Below, piece by piece: positions 1 to 7,238 of a stretch of DNA of 12,524 nt. Under the pieces are notes generated by a model, which saw nothing but the letters and a program-made list of their open reading frames with translations, had not been told where the DNA came from and made no database searches. Where the stretch lies: the NCBI GenBank assembly GCA_947446335.1, contig CANFGA010000040.1, forward strand, positions 1-12,524, in the 5' to 3' direction. Each line of letters starts with the position of its first letter. The stretch's first letter is position 1. The position numbers and the translations under genes were made by a program. Origin of the DNA: Oxalobacteraceae bacterium (GTDB lineage: Bacteria; Pseudomonadota; Gammaproteobacteria; Burkholderiales; Burkholderiaceae_D).

Positions 1-163
1 GCAGGCGCGCAGCGGTCACTTCATGCCGCCGGCCTTGCTGGAGAGCCAGTTGCGCGACCTGGAACCGCTGCAGGGCGATGAAAGCGGCGTCCGGCTCGAC
101 ATCCGGCGCACGCCCGAGCAATTGAGTTGTGACGTGCTGCAATGGATGGCGAACGAACGATAG
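1..163 (+). CDS. gntK: Gluconokinase, C-terminal fragment (partial, cut by window start)
   Basis: Reading from base 2, an open frame runs to TAG at 161-163 and gives about 53 residues including GHFMPPALLESQLRDLEPL. From memory this resembles the C-terminal region of GntK-type gluconokinases, where an HFM(P) motif is followed by LLxSQ and LEPL; these are P-loop kinases that phosphorylate D-gluconate to 6-phosphogluconate in the cytoplasm. The P-loop itself lies outside the window, so catalytic residues cannot be checked. The next gene, 36 bp away on the same strand, is a gluconate permease, and this kinase-permease order supports the call and suggests one operon. A second TAG follows the first directly (164-166). 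The short spacer is A-rich and holds no promoter that I can defend. Confidence 0.8.
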   Translation, partial: QARSGHFMPPALLESQLRDLEPLQGDESGVRLDIRRTPEQLSCDVLQWMANER

Positions 164-199
164 TAGAAAATCAAAAATAATTAAAAACAGGAGATGGCA

Positions 200-1561
200 A
201 TGGATATGGTTCAGGGAAACATGCTGCTGGCCTATGCGCTGGCGGCGGTGATCGCGCTGGTGGTCTTGATTGCAAAATTCAAGATGAATCCGTTCATCGT
301 GCTGATCGTGGTGTCGGTGTTGCTCGGTTTTGCGGTCGGCATGCCGATGGAGGGCATCGTCAAGTCGTACGAGAAGGGTGTCGGCGGCGCGCTCGGCCAT
401 ATTGCGCTGGTTATCGGCCTGGGCACGATGTTCGGCAAGATGATGGCCGAATCGGGCGCCGCCGAACGCATCGCCAACACCTTGATCACCGCCTTCGGTC
501 CGAAGAACGTGCATTGGGCGATGATGGTGGTGGCCTTGATCGTCGGCTTGCCGGTGTTTTTCGAGGTCGGTTTCGTGCTCCTGATTCCGATCGCCTTCAA
601 TGTCGCCCGGCGCACCGGCACTTCGATGATCCTGGTCGGGATACCGATGGTGGCCGGCTTGTCGGTGGTGCATGGCTTGATTCCGCCGCACCCCGCCGCG
701 CTGTATGCGGTGACCGCCTACAACGCCGACATCGGCCGCACCATCGTCTATGCGTTGATCGTCGGCATTCCGACTGCGATCATCGCCGGCCCCTTGTTCG
801 CGAAGCTGATCTCGAAATTCGTGTTCCCCGATCCGAAGAATCCGTTGATGGTGCAGTTCGCCGACCAGGATGGGGTGCCAGATGAGCAGCGCGACTTGCC
901 GGGGCTGGGCATCACGCTGGCCACGATCATGTTGCCGGTGGTCTTGATGTTGCTGGGCAGTTGGGCCGACGTGTTCTTCGCCCCCAAAAGCTTTTTCAAC
1001 GACCTGTTGCGGCTGGCTGGCAATTCGGTGATCGCATTGTTGATCGGCGCTCTGGTCAGCTTTTACACGTTCGGCAAGCTGCGCGGTTTCCAGCGCGAGG
1101 CGATCCTGAAGTTCACCAATGAATGCGTGGCGCCGATCGCCGGCATCATCTTGATCGTCGGCGCCGGCGCCGGTTTCGGCCAGATCTTGAAAGACAGCAA
1201 CATCTCGGGTGCGATCGTCGGCCTCGCGACCGATGCCAACTTGTCGCCGCTGGTGCTGGGCTGGTTCGTCGCCGCGCTGATCCGGGTTGCGACCGGTTCG
1301 GCGACGGTGGCGATGATCACCGCTTGCGGCATCGTCGCCCCCATCGTGTCCAGCGTGGCCGGCACGCGGCCCGAATTGATGGTGCTGGCCACCGGCGCCG
1401 GCTCCCTGATCTTGTCGCATGTCAACGATGCCGGCTTCTGGCTGGTCAAGGAGTATTTCAACATGACGGTAGCCGAGACGTTCAAGACCTGGACCGTTTG
1501 CGAAACGCTGATTTCGGTCGTCGCGCTGCTGTTGACGCTGGCCCTGGCGACGGTGCTCTGA
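200..1561 (+). CDS. gntP: GntP-family gluconate:H+ symporter
   Basis: A very hydrophobic protein of 453 residues with about 12 or more membrane segments, the usual size for the GntP family of gluconate/hydroxy-acid proton symporters in the inner membrane. It aligns from memory with E. coli GntT along its length: an N-terminal FKMNPFI segment, GVGGALGHIALVIGLGTMFGKM, FFEVGFVLLIPI, SVVHGLIPPHP, and near the C terminus GSATVAMITACGI and SHVNDAGFWLVKEYF (about residues 406-420). I chose ATG at 200 because the GGAG at 190-193 lies 6 nt before it; an in-frame ATG at 194 touches that GGAG and is unlikely to be used. The gene follows gluconokinase, so gluconate is the likely substrate, though other sugar acids cannot be excluded. 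Its stop lies 19 bp from the stop of convergent dacB, with no clear terminator between them. The gene name is by family; gntT or gntU would fit equally. Confidence 0.9.
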   Translation: MDMVQGNMLLAYALAAVIALVVLIAKFKMNPFIVLIVVSVLLGFAVGMPMEGIVKSYEKGVGGALGHIALVIGLGTMFGKMMAESGAAERIANTLITAFGPKNVHWAMMVVALIVGLPVFFEVGFVLLIPIAFNVARRTGTSMILVGIPMVAGLSVVHGLIPPHPAALYAVTAYNADIGRTIVYALIVGIPTAIIAGPLFAKLISKFVFPDPKNPLMVQFADQDGVPDEQRDLPGLGITLATIMLPVVLMLLGSWADVFFAPKSFFNDLLRLAGNSVIALLIGALVSFYTFGKLRGFQREAILKFTNECVAPIAGIILIVGAGAGFGQILKDSNISGAIVGLATDANLSPLVLGWFVAALIRVATGSATVAMITACGIVAPIVSSVAGTRPELMVLATGAGSLILSHVNDAGFWLVKEYFNMTVAETFKTWTVCETLISVVALLLTLALATVL

Positions 1562-1580
1562 GGCTGCTGGTCGGCTCAGA

Positions 1581-3047
1581 TCACAGACTCGAGACCCAGT
1601 CGATCAGCGCATCGAGCGCTGCGCGCCCGCCCTGGTTGGCCAGGTCGTGGTTGATCATCGCCACCACCACGCATGGCCGGCCGTCGGCATCCTGGACATA
1701 GCCGGCGATCGCCGTCACGTTCTTCAAGGTGCCGGTCTTGATCCGGGCCCGGTAAGCCGCCGGGCTGGCAGCGAGCCGGTTGCGCATGGTGCCATCCAAG
1801 CCGACGATGGGCATGCTGGCCAGAAATTCCGGTGCCCAGGGGCTGTTGCCCGCTGCCTGCAGCACGGCCGCCATCTGGGCCGGGCTGATGCGCTCCAGGC
1901 GCGACAAGCCCGAGCCGTTTTCGAGCACCACGCCGGCGTCGTCGATGTTGTGGCGCTGCAGCCACTGGCGCACCGCCAGGTCGGCGCGCGCCGCAGTGTT
2001 TTCCGGCGCAGCCAGGACGATCGGGCGGCTGCCCAGCATCGCATCGGTGGAGAGGCTGCCCAGGCTCAGGTACAGCAGGCGCGCCAGCGTGTTGTCGGAG
2101 CTCTTGTTGATGTCGCGCAGCACTTCCGGCAACGCGCGCGAGACGTGCTCGGCCAGCAAGCGGGTGGCCGGAGCTGCGCTGGTGGCGCCAGGAAGTGGAG
2201 TTGCGGCTTCGCGCACCGTGCCCTTGAGCGATCCGCCCAGGCGGCGCCAGTTGGCGCGGAACAGTCGGTCGGCGTAATCGTTACGATCGAGCAAGTTCAA
2301 GCTGGCCGATTTGCTGCAGTTTTGCGGAAAGCTGCCGCGCAACACGATGCGGATCTTGCCATCGGCGCCGCGCAGGTAGTCGGGCGTGCTCCAGCCGTCG
2401 GCCCATCTGGCGCAGTTGCTCGCTTGCAGCATCAGATCGCTGACCAGCGTCACGTTCTCGAACTCGGGCATCAGCTTGATCGTCAATTTTTTTGCCGTCG
2501 ACCTCACTTCGATTTGCACCAGATTGGTGTTGAGCAGCAAGGCATCGGGGATCACGTTGTAGCGCAGTTCGGGTGCATCGTCGAACGGCGTCAGCACCAG
2601 GTCGGGGCGGGCCGGCTGGAACAGGCTGCGATCGAGGATCAGGTCGCCCCGTATCGTGCTGATGCCCTGGTTGCGCAGCGTTTGCAGCATGCGCTTGAAT
2701 GCCTGGTCATCGAAATCGGAATCGGCACCGCCGCGCAGGATCAGGTCCCCGGTCAGCACGCCATCGATCAGATCGGCGCTGCTGCGCAATTCGGTGCGGC
2801 TGCGAAAGGCCGGTCCCAATTGTTCCAGCGCGACCATCGAGGTCAGCAGTTTCATCGTCGAGGCCGGCTGCATGCTGGCCTGCGCCCCGTGCGACAGCAG
2901 CGTGCTGTCGCCGCGCAGCACGATGGCGCCGATCGCGCTTTGCGGAATATTGCTCGCTTGTAGCAGCTCGGCTACCGCCGGCGGCAATTGGGCTTGGGCG
3001 CTGGCAGCAAGGCTGAGCGCCGCGAGGAGGGAAAGACGTTGCAACAT
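1581..3047 (-). CDS. dacB: D-alanyl-D-alanine carboxypeptidase/endopeptidase, PBP4 family (S13)
   Basis: A 488-residue protein with a Sec signal peptide (charged start, hydrophobic LSLLAALSLAASAQAQ, likely cleavage after AQA near residue 19), so it acts in the periplasm on peptidoglycan. All three penicillin-binding motifs of the PBP4/S13 class are present in the right order and spacing: S63-T-M-K66 (nucleophile Ser63), S317-D-N319 and K437-T-G439. The long stretch between the first two motifs matches the insert domains typical of PBP4 as opposed to PBP5/6, and the length is close to E. coli DacB. Family members cleave the terminal D-Ala of pentapeptides or D-Ala-mDAP cross-links. The start ATG has only a weak GAG-like ribosome site. 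The gene converges on gntP and is divergent from the binding-protein gene; a TATACT -10 candidate lies about 40 bp upstream. Confidence 0.93.
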   Translation of the reverse strand: MLQRLSLLAALSLAASAQAQLPPAVAELLQASNIPQSAIGAIVLRGDSTLLSHGAQASMQPASTMKLLTSMVALEQLGPAFRSRTELRSSADLIDGVLTGDLILRGGADSDFDDQAFKRMLQTLRNQGISTIRGDLILDRSLFQPARPDLVLTPFDDAPELRYNVIPDALLLNTNLVQIEVRSTAKKLTIKLMPEFENVTLVSDLMLQASNCARWADGWSTPDYLRGADGKIRIVLRGSFPQNCSKSASLNLLDRNDYADRLFRANWRRLGGSLKGTVREAATPLPGATSAAPATRLLAEHVSRALPEVLRDINKSSDNTLARLLYLSLGSLSTDAMLGSRPIVLAAPENTAARADLAVRQWLQRHNIDDAGVVLENGSGLSRLERISPAQMAAVLQAAGNSPWAPEFLASMPIVGLDGTMRNRLAASPAAYRARIKTGTLKNVTAIAGYVQDADGRPCVVVAMINHDLANQGGRAALDALIDWVSSL

Positions 3048-3086
3048 GAAGTTCTCGATCTAGGTGCCGGCACAGGCTGAGCATCG

Positions 3087-3092
3087 AGTATA
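3087..3092 (-). promoter_or_regulatory. Candidate -10 box for dacB
   Basis: On the minus strand these bases read TATACT, five of six bases of the sigma-70 -10 consensus, about 40 bp before the dacB start. The best-spaced -35 (TGTTCT, plus-strand 3110-3115) is poor, so this is only a candidate. The rest of the 3048-3214 gap between the divergent genes shows no other clear signal; I found no defensible promoter for the rightward gene. Confidence 0.3.
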
Positions 3093-3214
3093 GGGCGCCA
3101 GTCGGTGCAAGAACAGGGTGCACGCATCGAAAAAAAGTTGCCGGAGGCGATACTGGATTATCCTTGCACCCTCGATGCATGGATCAGCATTGCAACACAG
3201 CGAACGGAGCCGGA

Positions 3215-4987
3215 TTGAAGATCAGCCATTTTTGTAGAAGCATCTGTGCCGCCGGCTTGCTGGTCCTTTGCAGTCTGGCCGCCGCCGAGCCACAAAAGAC
3301 GCTGCACATGATGTTGAGCGGCAGCGAGACCGGGTTAGACCCGGCCGTCGCTTCCGACATGAACAGCCTGTCCTTGCTGGAAAACCTGTTCGACCCGATG
3401 CTGCGCTACGACTATCTGGCGCGCCCGCTCAAGCTGCAGCCGAACACGCTGGCATCGATGCCGCAGGTCGACCGGGCCGGCTTGACTTATCTCTTCAAGC
3501 TCAAGCCGGGGATCTTTTTTACGCCGGATCCGGCTTTCAATGGCGCGCTGCGCGAAGTGACAGCCCAGGATTACGTCTACAGCATCAAGCGCCTGCACGA
3601 CCCGGCGCTGAAGTCGCCCTGGCTGTTCCTGTTCGACGACAAGATCGTCGGCGCCGATGCCATGACTTCCGCCACCGGCAAGTTCAGCTACGACACCCGG
3701 GTCGAGGGTTTGCAGGCGATCGATCGCCATACCTTGCGCATCCGCTTGAAGGCGCCCGACGCCAACTTTCTTTTTTACCTGGCGATGCCGGCCACCGCCG
3801 TGGTGGCGCGCGAAGTGGTCGAAGCTCATGCCGGCCAGGTCGGCAACCATCCGGTGGGCAGCGGCCCGTTCATGATCGAGTCGTGGAAGCGCAGCGACAA
3901 GATCGTGCTGCAGGCCAATCCCGGTTTTCGCCGCACGGTGTTCCACGCCGGGCCAACTGTCGATCCGGAGGACCGGGCGCTGGCCGCTGCGTTAGAGGGC
4001 AAGCGCTTGCCGCGGGTGGACCGGGTCGAAATCAAGATCGTCGAGGAATACCAGTCGCGGATGCTGGGTTTCTTGAAGGGCGAATTCGATTACCTGGAGC
4101 AAGTGCCGGAATCGATGGTCGACATGGTGCTGGCGAACGGCGCTTTGAAACCGGAACTGGCAAAAAAAGGCATCGCCCTGTCGCGCTTTCCGGTGCTGCA
4201 GACCAATTACATGTGGATGAACATGGATGACCCGGTGCTGGGCGGCTACAGCCTGGACAAGCTGGCGCTGCGGCGCGCGATCGCGCTCGGCTACGATCAG
4301 GCCGAGGATATCGCGCTGCTGAAAAAAGGTCAGGCGCTGCCGGCCGAGTCGCCGCTGCCGCCGGCCGTGCTCGGCTACGACGGTGCTTATCGCAGCCCGG
4401 TCGGCTACGATCCGGCGCTGGCGCGCGCCTTGCTCGATCGCCATGGCTATCTGGTTCAGAAAGACGGGATGCGCGCGCTGCCGGGCGGCGCGCCGTTGAC
4501 CTTGGTGATGCATTCGGAGTCGAGCATCGTGGGGCGCTTGCGCGACGAATTGTGGCGCAAGAACCTGACGGCGATCGGGCTGCGCGTGGTGTTCAAGAGT
4601 GAAAAGAAGACCGAGATCATCAAGGCGTCGCGCCTGGGCAAGGTGCAGATGTTCGAAACCAACTGGATCGCCGACTTCCCCGATGGCGACAATTTCTACC
4701 AATTGCTGTATGGCCCGAACAGCGGGCGCGCCAATTATTCCCGCTTCAATTTGCCGCAATTTAATCAGTTGTACGAGCAGGCGCGCCGCTTGCCCGATTC
4801 GCCGCAGCGCAGCGCGCTGTACCATGACATGGCGCAACTGGTCCATGCGTACACGCCGTGGGTGCTGCTGACGCACCCCGTTTCAGCCGACCTGCGCCAG
4901 CCATGGCTGAAAAATTACAAGCGCCACCCGGTCGAATTCACCGCCTGGCGCTACCTCGATCTCGGTGCGCGCGAGGTTCAGCCTTGA
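3215..4987 (+). CDS. Periplasmic substrate-binding protein of a peptide/nickel-type ABC transporter (SBP family 5)
   Basis: About 590 residues. The frame opens upstream of the chosen start, with TTG at 3164 and ATG at 3179, but TTG at 3215 is preferred: GGAG at 3206-3209 sits 5 nt before it, and it yields a clean signal peptide (M-K-I, hydrophobic core AAGLLVLCSLAAA, cleavage before EPQ). The ATG at 3179 has no ribosome site and would put an unusual polar extension before the signal. The mature protein shows family features: ETGLDPAVASD and LLENLFDPML near the start, the domain motif HPVGSGPFMIESW about a third of the way in, and a C-terminal YSRFNLPQFNQLYEQARR segment. Such proteins capture peptides or similar solutes for DppBCDF/OppBCDF-like permeases. 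No permease or ATPase gene lies next to it, so it is an orphan and its ligand cannot be read from context. The cysteine before the signal cleavage region (LVLC) lacks the small residue of a proper lipobox. Confidence 0.85.
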   Translation: MKISHFCRSICAAGLLVLCSLAAAEPQKTLHMMLSGSETGLDPAVASDMNSLSLLENLFDPMLRYDYLARPLKLQPNTLASMPQVDRAGLTYLFKLKPGIFFTPDPAFNGALREVTAQDYVYSIKRLHDPALKSPWLFLFDDKIVGADAMTSATGKFSYDTRVEGLQAIDRHTLRIRLKAPDANFLFYLAMPATAVVAREVVEAHAGQVGNHPVGSGPFMIESWKRSDKIVLQANPGFRRTVFHAGPTVDPEDRALAAALEGKRLPRVDRVEIKIVEEYQSRMLGFLKGEFDYLEQVPESMVDMVLANGALKPELAKKGIALSRFPVLQTNYMWMNMDDPVLGGYSLDKLALRRAIALGYDQAEDIALLKKGQALPAESPLPPAVLGYDGAYRSPVGYDPALARALLDRHGYLVQKDGMRALPGGAPLTLVMHSESSIVGRLRDELWRKNLTAIGLRVVFKSEKKTEIIKASRLGKVQMFETNWIADFPDGDNFYQLLYGPNSGRANYSRFNLPQFNQLYEQARRLPDSPQRSALYHDMAQLVHAYTPWVLLTHPVSADLRQPWLKNYKRHPVEFTAWRYLDLGAREVQP

Positions 4988-5028
4988 TGCAGGCGCGGCG
5001 CCAACCGGGAAATTTCTTGCAGAATAGA

Positions 5029-5057
5029 TTGTATTGAGGAAAAACTTGTGCTACACT
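5029..5057 (+). promoter_or_regulatory. Candidate sigma-70 promoter with extended -10
   Basis: TTGTAT (5029-5034), a 17-bp spacer and TACACT (5052-5057), preceded by TG one base upstream (5049-5050, an extended -10). Transcription would start near 5064, well beyond the binding-protein stop at 4987, and run to the terminator at 5264-5288. Its placement in a gap with no convincing ORF is what makes it notable. Confidence 0.45.
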
Positions 5058-5063
5058 GTGTTC

Positions 5064-5288
5064 ATCAGTTGGGTCTGCTTGCGGATTTAATTGTGATTCA
5101 TGGCTTGCTCCGCAATTCGATATGTGTAATGTTCGCGTTGTAAATGGCAACAAGCATGGATGTGTAATTCCGAATACGATGGTCGATTTACACGTCAGGG
5201 CACCACGCAGATAGCATGGGCGCCTGAGACGCGATTAAAGCATTGGTAATACATTGGAACAAGGCCCGCTCAAAGCGGGCTTTTTTTT
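5064..5288 (+). ncRNA. Putative small RNA (about 225 nt) of unknown family
   Basis: This stretch lies between a good promoter and a strong intrinsic terminator and has no ORF with both a ribosome site and useful length. It has local structure: TTGCGGA (5079-5085) pairs with TCCGCAA (5109-5115), and GTGTAA (5162-5167) pairs with TTACAC (5188-5193). ATGTGTAAT occurs twice (5122-5130, 5160-5168) and CATTGG twice (5241-5246, 5252-5257). I compared it from memory with 6S RNA, tmRNA, RNase P RNA and SRP RNA and see no match. It could instead be a long 3' untranslated region of the binding-protein gene, perhaps processed into an sRNA. Inference only; no homology is claimed. Confidence 0.35.
5264..5288 (+). 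terminator. Intrinsic (rho-independent) terminator
   Basis: GCCCGCT (5264-5270), loop CAA, AGCGGGC (5274-5280), then eight T residues (5281-5288): a textbook rightward terminator. Read leftward there is no T-tract after the stem, so it does not serve the acyl-CoA dehydrogenase operon. It ends either the putative small RNA or a long transcript of the binding-protein gene. Confidence 0.9.
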
Positions 5289-5330
5289 ATTCTTTTTTCC
5301 CTGAATTATGGCTGCAAGATGTTTTTTGCC

Positions 5331-5359
5331 GGTTGCGGCGGAAAATTTCCGCCGCAACC
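5331..5359 (-). terminator. Strong hairpin behind the aceK operon (possible terminator or 3'-end stabiliser)
   Basis: A near-perfect inverted repeat with 14-base arms around a single central A: GGTTGCGGCGGAAA (5331-5344) and its complement (5346-5359). It begins 5 bp beyond the stop codon of the last gene in the leftward operon. In that direction the stem is followed by GGC and then a run of A, not T, so it is not a classical intrinsic terminator; it may protect the mRNA 3' end or assist termination. The T-run lies on the plus strand upstream of the stem. Confidence 0.5.
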
Positions 5360-5364
5360 AGTCT

Positions 5365-6492
5365 TTACAGCCCGCGCGCGATCAGGATCTTCTGGATGTC
5401 GCTGGTGCCTTCGTAGATCTGGCATACCCGCACGTCGCGGTAGATGCGCTCGACCGGGAAGTCGGACACGTAGCCATAGCCGCCGTGGACCTGTATCGCA
5501 TCCGAGCAGACCCGCTCGGCCATCTCCGAGGCGAACAGCTTGGCCATCGCTGCTTCCTTCAGGCACGGCAAGCCGGCATCCTTCATCGATGCCGCATGCA
5601 GCACCAGCTGGCGCGCCGCCTCGATTTGGGTTGCCATGTCGGCCAGCCGAAATTGCACCGCCTGATGCTCGAAGATGGGCTTGCCGAAGGTTTCCCGATC
5701 GCGCGCATAGGACAGCGCTGCCTCATAAGCGGCGCGCGCCATGCCGACCGCTTGCGAGGCGATCCCGATGCGTCCGCCTTCGAGGCCCGACAGCGCGATC
5801 TTGTAACCCTGTCCTTCTTCGCCGATCAGGTTCTCAAGCGGAATGCGGCAATTCTCGAACAGGATCTGGGCCGTGTCCGACGAATGCTGGCCCATCTTTT
5901 GTTCCAGACCAGCCACGATGTAGCCCGGGCTGTTGGTCGGCACCCAGAAGGCGCTGATGCCTTTCTTGCCGGCTTGCTTGTCGGTCACGGCCAGCACGAT
6001 CGCGACATCGGCGTATTTGCCGCTGGTGATGAATTGCTTCACGCCGTTGAGCACATAACCATCACCGTCGCGCGTGGCCGTGGTGCGCAGCGCCGACGCA
6101 TCGCTGCCGGTGTGCGGTTCGGTCAGGCAGAACGCGCCCAGCATCGTGCCCTGGGCCAGCGGACGCAGCCATTGTTCCTTTTGCGCAGGATTGGCGTACA
6201 TCATCGCGATCGAGCAGACCGGGCAATTGTTGACCGAGATGACGGTCGAGGTGCCGCCGTCGCCGGCCGCGATCTCTTCCAGCACCAGCGCCAGCGCCAC
6301 GTAATCGAGGCCGGCCCCGCCCAGCGCTTCCGGCACGGCGACGCCAAATGCGCCCAGCGCGGCCAGTTCCTTCAATTCTTCCTTCGGAAAGTGATGCTCC
6401 TTGTCCCAGCGCGCGGCAAAGGGAGCAAGGCGCTCGCGCGCAAACGTGCGCAAGGCATCGCGGATCATTGCATGTTCATCGCTCAGTATCAT
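5365..6492 (-). CDS. Acyl-CoA dehydrogenase, short/branched-chain type
   Basis: A 375-residue FAD enzyme that oxidises acyl-CoA to trans-2-enoyl-CoA and passes electrons to electron-transfer flavoprotein. The family layout is complete: N-terminal helical domain, the FAD signature AFCLTEPHTGSDA (about 120-132), a middle beta domain, GRIGIASQAVG, the arginine-rich ARDRETFGKPIFEHQAVQFRLADMA region, and the C-terminal QVHGGYGYVSDFPVERIYRD followed by YEGTSDIQK, whose Glu (residue 361) is the expected catalytic base. A base at this position fits short-chain or branched/short-chain enzymes; isovaleryl-CoA dehydrogenase carries it elsewhere, before the GRIGIA-equivalent helix, where this protein has Gly. 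The start at 6492 is preferred because AAGGA lies 8 nt before it; the in-frame ATG at 6501 overlaps that AAGGA. It is the last gene of the aceK operon, starting about 20 bp after the SDR stop. The exact acyl substrate is not readable from sequence. Confidence 0.9.
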   Translation of the reverse strand: MILSDEHAMIRDALRTFARERLAPFAARWDKEHHFPKEELKELAALGAFGVAVPEALGGAGLDYVALALVLEEIAAGDGGTSTVISVNNCPVCSIAMMYANPAQKEQWLRPLAQGTMLGAFCLTEPHTGSDASALRTTATRDGDGYVLNGVKQFITSGKYADVAIVLAVTDKQAGKKGISAFWVPTNSPGYIVAGLEQKMGQHSSDTAQILFENCRIPLENLIGEEGQGYKIALSGLEGGRIGIASQAVGMARAAYEAALSYARDRETFGKPIFEHQAVQFRLADMATQIEAARQLVLHAASMKDAGLPCLKEAAMAKLFASEMAERVCSDAIQVHGGYGYVSDFPVERIYRDVRVCQIYEGTSDIQKILIARGL

Positions 6493-6513
6493 TGCTGACA
6501 TCCTTGAAAGTGA

Positions 6514-7182
6514 TTACCAGCTCAGTGGCGTGCCGTCGTAATTGACGAAAACGGCGCGCTCGGAAGCAGCCAGGCCAGCGAGGGTGGTGCGTATGCCTTC
6601 GGCGCTTTGCGCCGGCGTCAGGTCGGCGCCTTCGCCGCCCATCGCCGTTTTTACCCAGCCCGGATGGAAGGCGGCGCAGGTTGCTCCCTGCGGGCCGAAG
6701 ATCAGCGCGGTGTCGATCAGCACCGAGTTCAGCGCCGCCTTGCTGGCGCGGTACAGCGTGCCGCTGGTGTTGCTGCGCATGCTGAGCGAACCCATCATCG
6801 ACGAAATCACGGCCAGTTTGCCGCGCGCGGCGCAAGTCAACGGCGCCAGCACCGGCAGCAGGCGCATTGCGGCCAGCACATTGGTGTGCATGACTTGGTC
6901 GAAATCGGCTTGTAGCGGGATGCCATCTTGCTGCGGGCCGTAGATACCGGCATTGAGGATGGTGACATCGAGTTGTTCGCCAGCGAGTTGCGATGGCAGC
7001 ATCTGGCAATTGATGGCGCTGGTCACGTCGAGTTGCAGCGCTGTCGCGCCCAGCGCCGTCAGCGCCGTGCAATCGTCGATGTTGCGGGCGGTGGCGATCA
7101 CGCGCCAGCCTTGTTTCAGATACTGAGTGGCCAGTTCGTGGCCGATGCCGCGCGAGGCGCCGATGATCAATGCAGTGGACAT
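6514..7182 (-). CDS. Short-chain dehydrogenase/reductase (SDR)
   Basis: A 222-residue Rossmann-fold oxidoreductase with all classical SDR elements: cofactor loop G8-A-S-R-G-I-G14, N77-A-G79 after beta-4, N101, catalytic Ser in the ISS pair (127/128), Tyr144 and Lys148 (YxxxK), and a PGW segment after beta-6. ATARN at the end of beta-2 favours NADP(H). At 222 residues it is short, like the C-factor/CsgA-like subgroup, and it does not resemble PhaB acetoacetyl-CoA reductase or 3-hydroxyacyl-CoA dehydrogenase closely. The substrate is unknown; position in an acyl-CoA operon suggests an acyl-CoA or ketone/alcohol intermediate, but that is inference. A good GGAG lies 6 nt before the ATG. The stop and the next gene's start are about 20 bp apart, consistent with co-transcription. 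Confidence 0.85.
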   Translation of the reverse strand: MSTALIIGASRGIGHELATQYLKQGWRVIATARNIDDCTALTALGATALQLDVTSAINCQMLPSQLAGEQLDVTILNAGIYGPQQDGIPLQADFDQVMHTNVLAAMRLLPVLAPLTCAARGKLAVISSMMGSLSMRSNTSGTLYRASKAALNSVLIDTALIFGPQGATCAAFHPGWVKTAMGGEGADLTPAQSAEGIRTTLAGLAASERAVFVNYDGTPLSW

Positions 7183-7205
7183 GGTGTGCTCCTGTTGGTT
7201 GTTGA

Positions 7206-7226
7206 AAAGCGCGCAGGGCGCGCTTT
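7206..7226 (-). promoter_or_regulatory. Intergenic hairpin between thiolase and SDR genes (possible attenuator)
   Basis: AAAGCGCGC (7206-7214), a 3-base loop, and GCGCGCTTT (7218-7226): a 9-bp stem in the 56-bp gap. Read leftward, in the direction of the operon, the stem runs into four T residues and then CAAC, so it resembles a weak intrinsic terminator. It may reduce expression of the two downstream genes or mark an mRNA processing or stability point. Confidence 0.45.
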
Positions 7227-7238
7227 GGATTCAAATGA

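Noticed and set aside
1562..1580. Bidirectional terminator between the convergent gntP and dacB genes
   Set aside because: The 19-bp gap contains no stem-loop with a T-tract in either direction.
1647..2963. A 438-codon plus-strand frame opposite dacB
   Set aside because: It lies fully inside dacB, which has all three penicillin-binding motifs. The mirror frame is low-complexity and shows no ribosome site or domain.
4938..5153. A 71-codon minus-strand frame at the left end of the gap after the binding-protein gene
   Set aside because: It overlaps the 3' end of a clear gene and the candidate promoter, has a mixed composition with no domain, and no convincing ribosome site.
5064..5288. 6S RNA, tmRNA or another housekeeping RNA
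   Set aside because: The long closing stem and open central bubble of 6S, and the tag-peptide frame and tRNA-like end of tmRNA, are not seen. I keep it only as an unnamed candidate.
5308..6498. A 396-codon plus-strand frame opposite the acyl-CoA dehydrogenase
   Set aside because: It is an Arg/His-rich mirror frame without motifs that overlaps the operon-end hairpin; the dehydrogenase on the minus strand is certain.
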